Source: Rhodeus uyekii (Eukaryota; Chordata; Actinopteri; Cypriniformes; Acheilognathidae). Taken from it: a DNA stretch of 64,000 nucleotides. The notes beneath the pieces are model-generated. The model did not search any database and was not told the DNA's origin. It worked only from the letters and a program-made list of their open reading frames with translations. The DNA lies in NCBI GenBank assembly GCA_037043235.1, contig JAWRVZ010000063.1, positions 520,001 to 584,000 of the forward strand. The letters run 5' to 3'. This document shows, piece by piece, positions 11,918 to 23,400 of the stretch (position 1 is its first letter; the number at the start of each line of letters is the position of its first letter). Both the position numbers and the translations under genes were made by a program.

Positions 11918-13180
11918 GTGTTGGGGAAAGTCACTCTTAAAAGTAATGAGTTACAATATTGCGTTACTCCCTTTTTTTTTTGAAAATCCATGTTGCGTTA
12001 CTTTTACATTCATTCTTTTTCACTTGGGCTTACTTGTTTTTTATTAATACGGTATTATCCCACATATAACCCACAGACGCAGAGAACCCGCACCCTCATA
12101 TAGCCTGCGGGTTTTGTGTAAAAAATCGTTGGCATAACCCGCACCTTTATATAACCTGCACCCATAGATTGATGAACTTTTTTGTGCAAGTTCACATTTC
12201 GAATTTCGAATGTTACAAGCGCCAGAGACAACAACCCCCGCAAGAAAGAAAAACAGAAAGAAAATACCGCAAAAAACCCTTACGTCCTTAGGGACATAAC
12301 AAATATATTGAAATATTATTACGTGTAAAAAAATTGTGATATAGCCCGCACCCTTATATAACCCGCACCCCCATACAGGGTTTGTAAAATCTGGTATAAC
12401 CTGCGGGTTATATGCGGGAAAATACGGTAAGTAAAAAAATAAATAAATATAAATGCCATAAGTGAAATGAATAATCCTCAGGCTGAAGGAAATGCAAATT
12501 CACACCTGTCTGGCAGAGGGTGCAGTTCAAACAAACCTTTCAGCCACTGCTTCTAGAAAAAGAATGTTTACCTTAGGCCGTGTCCGAAATCACATGCTCT
12601 CTTGAGTAGGTACTGATATAAAATAATTATTTCACAACTGTTAAAAAAGTATCTTCTATGTAGTTTGAATGTGAATCGAGCTGTCATCATGTGACCTACC
12701 AGAGTCAGTTGAGTCACTTCCTCTTCCATGGCCTCATGGGATGGTAAAGTGTCCATAAGATGCACATTTCAGAATATTGCCGGAAGCAGTAGATCATCCG
12801 GGGAATTCTTGCTCTTGCTGTGAATTTGGACGTACCACTTTTGAATTGGATGATCGAAGGTCAGCAGCAAAAACATTGGTTAATAATGATTAAATACATG
12901 AAGTGTGTTTGTGTTATTTAAAATGATTTTTGCAGGTTTGTAATCTGGTTTTGCATCTCAGAGTTTTTATCAATTTTGAGGAATACTGAATCCGTTTTTT
13001 GTGCAAGTGAGACTTTAGTCTCAGTGTCAACTCTACACTTACTCACGGTTTCTCTCAACATGAGGCCAGGAGAGCTGTCGACAATAAATGGGAAAATAAA
13101 TTAACTTGCTTTAAAAGTAATGTTTTAGTGGTTACTTGGAAAAAGTAATTGATTACATAATCTGTTAGTTGTAATGCCAA
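11918..13180. mobile_element. Interspersed repeat (GTGTTGGGGAAAGT family) interrupted by a MITE
   Basis: It begins with GTGTTGGGGAAAGTCACT and a run about non-matching integers of 'TTACTTTT' type sequence that is familiar from many fish genomes. It seems to end near 13180 with AAAAAGTAATTGATTACATA. The MITE at 12048-12429 sits inside it. No coding frame survives. The family is recognised by sight and the borders are approximate. Confidence 0.45.
12048..12429 (-). mobile_element. MITE, family with TACCGTATTTTCCCGC ends, copy A
   Basis: Inverted ends: TACGGTATTATCCC on the left and GCGGGAAAATACGGTA on the right. The interior has repeated 'ATATAACCCGCACC' blocks near both ends. It is the reverse-orientation relative of the copy at 32703-33283, sharing internal blocks such as ACATTCGAAATTCGAA and a pyrimidine-rich run. 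It is non-coding and shorter by about 200 bases. Confidence 0.75.
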
Positions 13181-14443
13181 TACAATTGTTTGACCAATAA
13201 ATCAAGTTTATTGTTTGAGTTTAAATTATACAAATACCAAAAAATGCATTGAATAATGTCACAGTGTCAGCTGATTACTCCAAAATCAAGATGATGCAAA
13301 GTACACCAATAATTATGGATTCAGTTGTAAAACTATTAAAAGACATTTAGTTAGGGGCACGGAGTAAAAAAAACAGCATTTCATCGCTAATATTTCAAAT
13401 GATCACTAGTGCCATGTCAACATATTCAATAACAAAGCAAGAGAGAATAAAACTACACAGATAATGTATTAGGAATAAATACTGAGTTGGGAATGTCAGT
13501 CATTGTGGTGAATCTAGCTTGTCTAATACAAAAAAATAGCCAATGAAATTAACACATTATTTTCATGTCCAAAGTAATTGCTTTCAATAGCAAAACGGCC
13601 CACAGTTGGCACATTTTTATCCTGTAAATTAAGAAAATCACCCTTACATATAATATCCTTGAGTTACTACGAGCAGTTAGATTAAATCCAAATATGAAAA
13701 ATAACTGGCCAATCAGGAGTATTACAGATGTGACTCCATTAGTCATGTTCAGTCAATACTCAAGGTTAAAGGTCAAAGGTTTGTTTGCACTCTCATTGCC
13801 TAAGATGTCTCTTATTTCAAAGCTCATTCACTAGAGTACATCACCAACCCTGATTTGAATAAGCTATCAACAAATAGAGAAAAAATGATTTCATTGGCTC
13901 TTAAAAAATAAACAGCTGCCATCAGGTTTTTGGATGTCACGGTCTTTTTTAATTTTAAGTGGCCTCATTATTGACATTTTTAGACAGTCTGACGCAGTAT
14001 TTCTCTTAATAAATCGCACACATCCATTCTTTCATTACTTTTCATTCTTTCAATGTAACATAATAGTTCAGTGAACAGGTCAAGACCAAAGCATGAGGTT
14101 TCTGCAGCAACACCATTCATTATGTTAAATAAAATTTGAACAATCTCAAAAAATAAAATAAAAGTAGAATTTGGTGACAAAGTGAGTTTAATACATTGCA
14201 GTAACAGTTATTTATTGAAACGGTTTCTGCGATATGGATGGTAGTACCTCCATCCAATCAACAACTGATGGATAGAACAACAATTTATTTTTCGATAATT
14301 CGTTTCACTTAGATTTGTCACTATAATATAAAAAAAGACCTGTCAGTACTTCTGTTAAATCTCAAATTTAAACTTCCATTTATCTATGCAATATTGTTTT
14401 TTCTAGCATAATGCATTTGAAACAATGAGGACTAGGTTTTATA

Positions 14444-14446
<3 letters not shown>

Positions 14447-14479
<33 letters not shown>
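14447..14479. repeat. (GT)n microsatellite
   Basis: Uninterrupted GT dinucleotides, about 16 units. Confidence 0.85.
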
Positions 14480-14480
<1 letters not shown>

Positions 14481-16086
14481 TTGACCCGTGAGCTCTGTAA
14501 TCTGTATCACTGGGTTTGTATAGGAAACGGGACAAAGCTGTGCATGTTACGTATTCTAGTGCTTGATGGGAACTTGTTTATTTGAAAGCTCATTAGGAAT
14601 GTGGTGCTCAATATTGATCATGATGGCTTGATTGCGAGGCATGGCACACAGCTCGGGAAACCACCTGGTCGCTTCATTAAAATGTGTTTATTCAGTTTTA
14701 GGTTCACTTCAGTCTGAAATACCATGGGACATAGACAGATGGCTGCTGGTCTATTTTGACATGGTATGTTTTATCTCTCATGGGGCTACAAAAATCTGCA
14801 ACAAGCTACAACTGGTGGGTGGTCATATCAGATTTAAGACAACTGAATATTTGTATATTACTTGAAAATCCTAACAGAATTGGTTAAATGTGTAAAACAT
14901 GATTTGTTTTTCCCATTACCAGTTTTTTTGCCCATACACATTGAGCCTAACACCGTAGGAGTCATGCCAGCCAGACTCGGGGCTCTGAGCTTCCTTCAGG
15001 GCTTGCGATCTACATGCAGGTATTCATTAGTGTTCAACACACATTTGCTATTCTTATGGAGAATTTAAAACGATGGAAGTGCTAGTCCCCAGCATCATAT
15101 CTTTAGAGGAATGATCCATGTCCAAATTCATTGATTTTGATCCATCACCTGCAAGATTTGTGAAAATAGAAGAAAAAAAAAAGTACAAAAATGTTCTACT
15201 AGGCATGAACAAGCTAGATGTCTCATTAGCATATTTAGTTGCCATGACAACTGCATGTAGAGCACAAGCATCGGGGATGAGAGTCTGTCCACATGAGCGG
15301 AGACACTGACCACACTTTCATCTCCTCCTATGAGTCTATAAATGTATATAGTCATAAACAAAACAGAATACATTTCTTCTACAACAGATTTATAAAACAT
15401 TTAATTTACATTTTTAAATAATTTTTTCCAGAAAGAATGAAACAGAAGACCGATAAAGAGCTGAGGGTGTGAAGTTGTGCGTCAAACTTGGGATCTCTTC
15501 ACAGAACCACCAACATTCTGGGATATCGATACTCTTCTCGCACAGACATCTCTAAAGTCATCAGAGGTATTTGATAAGAAGCTGGCTTCCATATTGGGTT
15601 CCAACAGTGTATGTGAAATGGTTACTGCAGCAGGATTTGGGGAACCTGAAGTAGGACGACCCGGGAACACGCCATGTCCTTTCTACTCATAATGCCACTT
15701 TGTAAATGTAAGTCTCTTTCAAGACACTGGAGGTTTGGAGCATAGTGACCTGAACCTGACACCCTTGAGTCCTAGAAGAAAGCAGACTCCAAAAGACTAA
15801 GTTTGTATACAAGTAAGGCATTGTGGGTTCATTGACCAAAGGGGAGAGTGAGGAATTGCTCAGATCTGACTGGGTTTTTAAAAACAACTTTTGACTAGAC
15901 TAAACAATAATTTTAAAGAGACTTAACAATAACAACAAAACTGAAGTTTTTTATATATGTACAAAAGTTTTCCTTAATCTTACAAAGACAACAAAACCAG
16001 TCAAATGACACTTAATCAGTTGTTTGTGCGCAGGCTAAATCTTTTACATAGGGTCATTGGTGAGAAACAAGGTGGGACACACGTAT

Positions 16087-16530
16087 TAAAGGAAGAGTTC
16101 ACTCATTGTTTGACATCCGTATGGTTTTCTTTACCCCATGGAACACAAAAGGAATCATCCAGCGAAGTGTGCAAGCTGCTCTTTTTCATACAATGAAAGT
16201 GAAAGGCACGGTTTTCAGTGTAAAACATTTTAAGTTTCAGGCATTCCTCACAAAAAGATATCATATGGCTCGAGAAGACTTGCAATATAGTGCACAAGTT
16301 GTATGAACTACATGTATGGTGTGTTTTTCTTTTTTTGTGCATGTGTGTGTGTTTCCTTTTTGAAGCTTGACAACCCTGGGTCCTCATCCACGTACATTGT
16401 ATTGAAAGAGAACAGCTGAGATATTCTGCTAAACTTCTGCTTTTGTGTTCCACTAAAAGTGTTACAAAACAGTATGAGGGTGAGTAAATGACAGATTTAT
16501 CATTGGTAGGTCAACTATCCTTTTAAAAAT
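16087..16530. mobile_element. Cyprinid inverted-repeat MITE-like element
   Basis: The left end AAAGGAAGAGTTCACTC and right end AACTATCCTTTTAAA are inverse versions of the same terminus. CATCCGTATGGTTTTCTTTACC near the left has a partly matching inverse GTATGAGGGTGAGTAAATGA near the right. This is the pattern of a common non-autonomous element in cyprinid genomes. No protein is encoded. Confidence 0.55.
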
Positions 16531-17468
16531 CAAGCATCATATACAAATATATCTAAGAACATTATTGTGTGGCGTTAGATCATGGGTAACACAAAATTTG
16601 AAAAGCTTGGCTGTAGTTCTGTCATTTCATGTAGATTAATCTGTTGAATCACAGACCAGTTTTTTCCTCTGGATAGGTTAACAAGAGGACCACAAAATAA
16701 ACTTGTAGAATTGTCCTCATCTATGTCTTGCAACAGTGAAGACATATATAGTAAAAAAAGAAAAAGGTAAGGAAAGAAAAAAACACAGGTTAGATTCTTG
16801 CCTTACAAACATGGTGGCTCTGTAATAATTTTTGCAAGTGAATTTTATTTCCACCATGCACACTGCATCTCCACCATGGGTGTAGTTTTATCAAGCCACT
16901 ATGAAATTCAGAGGATTACAATTTACATTGCCATGGTTCCATTTGATATCCCGAGAGGAAAACCAAAGTAGTCAGTGCAGTTTTTGTACACGTAGGTTTT
17001 TTTGAGGCAAATGTTACCTACTCATGCCTAGACTCTTCCCAATTTAGCATTCTGATTCTGTGAAGCTAGATTCACTTGTCAAGTTCCTGTAGATTTTGGG
17101 CCTGACATCCCAGCAATAAATGTGGTCATCCACACCTGAACTTTACCGTAGGTATAATCAGAAGGTTCTGGAGGTTGAGGTGTTTGAATCCTTGGGGTGA
17201 ACAAGAGAAAATCTCAATTGCACTTCAACTGACTCCCAACACCTGCACACTCCCCTCTTTATCTAAAGAACAACACCTGCCGTCCATCTAGCATACTAAC
17301 CTACATGTGAATCTGGAAAGTTTGCGTTGTTTTAGCAGATGACTCTCAAACAGAAATATATACAAAAATGTATACATCTCCCAACGGTCGCCTTCAGAAT
17401 CTGCAGTCTGATAGGGAGCAGAGGTTGTTCAAGGTTTGGATCACTAGAAAAAGCCCAACGCTGCCACC

Positions 17469-20400
17469 TCAGCACATGGAGATGGTCACGTTGATACCCA
17501 GATTGCCATTGTCTGCAAACAAGTGAGCAATAGAGGTATCAAATACAAGACAGTCACTGTTCATGATGGCTGCGGCTACACCATCATGGATTGAGCGTGG
17601 CGTGGCCTCCCACGTGAGCCTCCTACGGTTGCCGTTCAACTCGAGGCGATAGGCAAAGTTCTCAGCTTGCTTTCGTGTGCCGATGAGCAGTACGATTGCA
17701 AAGAACTGCTGGTGTCCCTCGTATTTCTCCTGCTTCTCTAAAACCAGCATGAAGTGGTGGCCGAAACATGACTGCATCATGACCCAGTCCACAGCCCCGG
17801 GTAGATTGATATCTGTGGCCAGAAAGACAATGTCCTCGCCCTGTAAGGTGGTAATGGATTTGTGGGCATGCATGAGATGTGGCATGACGGCCTCCAGGGA
17901 GCCCTGCCATTTACAGGAGGCCCCTGGGCATGGGCAGGTATATGGCCGAAACTCACACACTTCTTCATGTTCTGGCTTCTCACTGTGGTGAAGGGACAGG
18001 AGACATCCAGCCGAGGCATACTGGAGAAAAAAAGAAGAGACATTTATAAAAAGCTTGCATGAGCACTGGTACACAACTGAGTAAATAGAGCTAGGATCAG
18101 GAGTCCTCGGATAAGTAATGGGAAAATACTGACAGGATAGCAGGAATGGTGAGTGGGAGGCTGAGAAATGGTGAGGGAACAAAGAGAAATACAGAAAAAG
18201 AAGGATAAGGGGATTTCAGGAGGGCAGGTGAAGGACACAGGAGATAGGGAATTATATATAGGTACAGCAAAGAAGGAAAATAGGCCATGTGTCGAGATAT
18301 GTCAGGATCATTTGAAGAGAATCCATAAATTGCATACAGTGATCCGTCTGTTCGTGTGTACTTGCCATAAAAGCGACGTTGCTACTAATCATATGTCAAG
18401 CTGTGACAACCCTCTCTTTTTTTCTGCAAGTGTCCATGCAGTTTTGGGAAATGAGTGGGACGGACTGTCTTTCTTGATGAATAGCACAGCAAGGCTCTCT
18501 CTTTGATTATCTCAGGAAGGGAATATCAATGAAGGTCAAATATGAATGTTACCCCAATCTGCTCACTTTACTAGAAATGTGTGCACCGCATGACGTTCAC
18601 TGCACACTCGAAAACCAACATTTATCTTCCTGACTGGCCTACTGGATTGGACTTGCATCAACAAAAGGTGAAATCCAATAATAATGGGATAAATACCCTT
18701 TAAGGAATTCAATCAGAGCTGCAGTAAAGACAAGGTATTCAGCTCAAATTATAGGTAAAGGTTTAGAATTAAACAAAACAAATGTGAGTCCATAGATAAA
18801 GCAACAAAGAAAGAAAATCCTTGCATGAATGGGCACGAAAAAGGAGTAAACATACTGGTTTTCTGACAAAAAGCAAGCTCAGTTATGCCTAGACAATGAA
18901 GAACTAAGACCGAGTCCAAAGTCCAATTTTAAATCATTATCTGATTCGGTCTTCTGAAGATCCATGTAAATTAATTTTAAATCCTTGCACCACAGAACAA
19001 TCCGTTTCTATCAAGTTAGTGCAAGGTTGGAGGTGTGGGCGTTCAGCCAACTCAACGCCCCCCAAGGGTGTGCTTCAATGTCTGCCAAATTAATTATTAA
19101 TCTGAGTGGTAAGTCACTGGCTGCCTAGCAAAAATCAATGAGTGACAGCCGTTATCCAGTGGTCCAGAAGGCCCCAGAGGCCTTAACTGCCTTAAAACAC
19201 TGACATTTATTGTCAAAAGTCATTAAGAAGCAGCTAGAAGATTCATTATATCTCCTTCACGTTACACAGGGTTTTCTAAACCGCCTTTCATTATTAGGAC
19301 ATTGCCTGTGTCCAAATACCCTCAAATTCATTTAGCTAATCCTTCCTAATATCCCAGCCTTTCTTTTACAAATCAAACAATCTTGACTTCTGGAGGTGTT
19401 GAAGGTTTATGTGTCCCATCTCTTCCCTCCCAATCAGACAGTTATCCTCTTATCCACCTTTTTAATGACAGGATTTTAAGCGGTAATCCTCGGACCGTAC
19501 GGTGGAGATAAAGCCTTTTTCTGGAGCCTTGTTGGAGCTGAGGGTATTGGTGTATCTGGTAGGAAGGAACAGTATCGAGTGTTTGTTTAGGGTAGACTGT
19601 TGAGTGCGTGCGGTTTTAGGAGCATGTGAGTAATCAGAACCCGCAGTCATTACTATACCAGCTGTGAATTTCCCAGAAACAACCCAGTACATCACTTACC
19701 TTGCATTGATTAGCCCCAAGAGCTAACAAATTAACTGTGCACTTAAACAATGCATCTGCACATCAAGCACCAATATGCCAACCACTTAAAAAAGAAAATC
19801 AATTCCAGAATGAAAAAAAGAGATAGCGGAGGACCAACAAACAAATCTGCCACTGGCTACAAATTTAATTCTTCACCTTCCTTCCCTCATTCACTTTTAT
19901 TAAAACTTTGAATGTATCACCAGCGAACATTACTCTAGAGACCTGATAAAATAATAAACGAAGTGCTCTCTTTCTGGTACACCCTTGACGCTGTGCCAAT
20001 TTAGCCCTGTGGAGAATGCAGACCCTGGGCTGGGAGCTTAGCTACTGAATTATTCACATATTTCTACATTTAAGTTGCAAATTATATCTTGCCACTTTAG
20101 CTCAATTTCATAAATGACAATGAATTTTGACAATTAATTAGTATTGTGTGTTGAAATGAAAATGTATTTTAAAAATCAATCAGATTTTTTTGTAATTTTA
20201 CCCTAGGCTACATAATTGTCTTGTAAGCATGAATTTCTTTCTTCAGATGAACACAAAAGAAGATATTTTGAAGAATGTCTGTAACCAAACAGTTGATGGA
20301 AGAAAGAAATTAATACAGGTTTGGAACAACTTGAGGGTGAGTAAAGAACTTTTATTTTGGGTTAACCATCCCTTTAAGCTCAAGGTTACCTTTTTACCAA

Positions 20401-23400
20401 GTGACTGATGCATCTGCCTACAATGTCGACAGCTTGGATGCGGTGGGTAGCCTCATTTCAAGAAACTATTGATGTTTCCCATACACCTATTCAGTGCAAA
20501 TGAATGAGAGGCAGGCTTATCTCTCCTCTATTAACAAGCAGCAGGACCTTGAGTTGCCGTCACTGAAGTGTCAGTTGAAAGAAATGGCGTCTCCGCATTC
20601 AGATCCCCAGAGACAGAACCCAGGACAGACAAGATGGCATCATTACCATCTCTTTTCTCCTCTCCCACAAGAACAGGGTGAGTGCATAAGATATGCGAGA
20701 GAAAAGAGCTCTTGAGACTAAGAAAGGCCACCATCATCTTGGTCCCTTCTTATAAGAGACCATGTCTGCACATGACCTCATCACTGCTGGGAAGCATCCA
20801 GGACCAGCCCATAATTAGAATCATCTCTGTGGGGGCCTTCAAAAAGCCCAAACGAAAGGCCTGTGCAGGCACAGAGAAATCTGATTTCTCCTGATCAGTG
20901 GCTGTCGCACCCACTTCTACAACTGCAAATGGAAGCCTAGACACTCGCTTTCCCACTCTGGAATCAATAGCAATTTAGTTAAAAGTTTCAAAGCTGAAAT
21001 CAGCCCAGTGAAAGCAAGAGTAATTAGGTTAAAGGGGGGAGGGGAGTTCTTGCTTGCAGTCCTTTCGCTCGGTTCTTCAATTACACTTAATGTTTTTACG
21101 GAGCAATTAGTGTAATGTGTCTGTAGTATAACATGGTATAATGGGCACTGAGATGGAACGCTGGAATCTGAGCCTTCTGTACTACAATTTTGAGAAACAA
21201 GTCAGAATAATTTCATAATAGGTTTTTTACAAAAATAAAGTTGCAATATTTCATTATAAAAAAAGGTGGTGATGGTTTTAAGACATTAAGCTTTTTAACT
21301 TTAGGTTTTTTACAATGTCTACTTTGAGGCATTTTTGTGTGACTGTCATACATTTTTATTTACCGTAATATTAAACCTTCTACAACTATTATACTGTTAT
21401 GGGAGTATTCTTAAAGCATAATTTTATTCCCATAGATGGAGTGACTTTATTCCCCATTCCCATAACGTTCATATTTTCCTGAAATCTTTGGTTTCCTCGA
21501 CAAGTAAATGCATGGGCTTACTGCAATATGACATATGGAAATACACTGGGGCAAAAAACGTAAAGTATTCCTGCAGCAAACAAACAAGTACCATAATGTA
21601 CAATATCTAAGAAATAACAAACCATGATCTTCACACAACACTCACCTTGCTCCCTGGAAGTGGCTTGGTATGACAAACTGGTCGATTTGTGCCTGTGACA
21701 CAAACACCTCGTTGTCTTGGCCATCCAAGCAGGCATCGCAACTGGGACAAATCCCTCAGGAGTGGGAAACAGGAGGCTGGGCACAACATCACCTCAATAC
21801 AGTAATACTCCAGTCAAAATGTTTTGAGAGCGCTTGCCCTGTCAGACAGAATTAGGCTAGCCAAATTCTAGCTTAAATATCCAAAAATCAACCTGAAGTA
21901 ATGCTCAACACAAACAAGAGAATGGTTTGGAGTCTACTCATTCACATGTAGACAGTATAAAATCTAAATCTTAAGAATCAAACTATTAATGCGGGGAAAA
22001 GGGGCTTCAAAATTGTGCCGAATGAACCTACTGACCTACTCAGAGTCAAGGAGACAAACTGAACACGCTGTACTCTCTCACTCGAGCGAAAACAACGTTC
22101 CCACGAGTGCATTCGTGCAAGTCCAAGTGTGTATGGGAGCAATTATATTGAATGTATCGTCGTTTACCTCCGATTCCAACAAGGATGCTTGTGTGTCCTG
22201 AAGGACACTGCCAAAACAAGTCTTGCGGAGCCGTTAGAACGACGCAGCCCCCTCGTCTGCTGGCTAACAGTAAAACCAAACAATCTACTGATTCAAAACA
22301 TACACCATGGACTGCATTGTCCCCTCACAGGACCAGAAAGAGACCCACGCGGTGATTCAGTAGACGTACAGAAACTGTCATTGTCAAAACACCTCAATCT
22401 CAATTTAAATTCTGTTCTCATTCCATGCAGACGCTAAAACACGCTTTTCTCTCTGTTCCCAATTCTAGATTTTTGGCAAACGCAGGTCAAATCAGCGGAG
22501 ACCGGGTTAGTTCTTTGAAAAAGCTCTCGGGGTAAGTCACAAAAACATCTACGAACCACAGCATCCTGTTAAGATTGATCAACCTCAATAAAAGGCTTTT
22601 AAACGCAGTCGGTGATCGCAGGTGAGATGTTGTAGCCCCAGGAAAGCATCAACCTCTTCTCATATTGCGCAAAATCCTACAAATATAGCTAGCCAAATGA
22701 CTGATCTCTGCAAGACGATTCTCTCTCCTTCCTTCCTTTCTTTCTTCTCTTGTCTGTTGCCGCTTCGGAGGCTGACAACTCAGCAGAGCTGCGGACGCGG
22801 AAAAACATTCTGGACTGCAGCACTGGCAGCACGCTTGCACACGACGGGAGGGGGTGGGGGGAGGAGGAGGAGGTGTGTGTGTATGGGGGGGGGGGGGGGA
22901 GTGTTATTACCCCCCCCCCCCCGTTCCTTTGCTCGTGTTTTTTTTTTCGCGCTCTCTCTCATGCCTGTAGCACAGCCATTTGGGGACTTCAAGCAGAACG
23001 TAATCTACAGGTCTTTCATGTTAGATTTGGGCGCGTTTATTCCCCTGCGGAACTTTGAAGGGCAGACATATAAACATGCACACACACTCGTGAGTGAGTG
23101 AGCCATAAGGGAAAAAAGATGTAGAGGACTTGTGAATATCACAAAATATAAAACTAAAAGATATCTAGATTTTTTTTGTGTTTGTTTTTGTTATGAAATA
23201 ATTATCTTTTGCTCTTTGGCTACATTGATTTGATCAAAAATACAGAGAATTCAAATTACAAATGGTAGATTTTTCAGTCACTATATGAATACAAGACTTT
23301 GAATTATTTATTAATATGGTTTAATTATTAAATATTAATACTTATATTTACTAAAACATTTTAAAGCTTGTGAAGTACATTCCAGAAAAGCAACAGACTT

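Larger units (their letters stand above)
13181..17468. other. Convergent intergenic region and siah2l 3' UTR
   Basis: No protein gene was recognised. A (GT)n repeat lies at about 14447-14479. A repeat of the cyprinid AAAGGAAGAGTTCACTC type spans about 16087-16530, with its inverted end ACTATCCTTTTAAA at the right. The siah2l 3' UTR should occupy the right end; a minus-strand AATAAA (TTTATT at 16844-16849) is a plausible polyadenylation signal about 620 bases past the stop. Short open frames near 15477-15692 and 14632-14865 showed no family features. Confidence 0.45.

Noticed and set aside
15477..15692. 71-codon plus-strand frame
   Set aside because: No domain, no splice context and no neighbouring exon.
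22622..23101. 159-codon plus-strand open frame
   Set aside because: It runs through GGAGG, poly-G and poly-C low-complexity sequence; three frames are open at once, as expected from composition.
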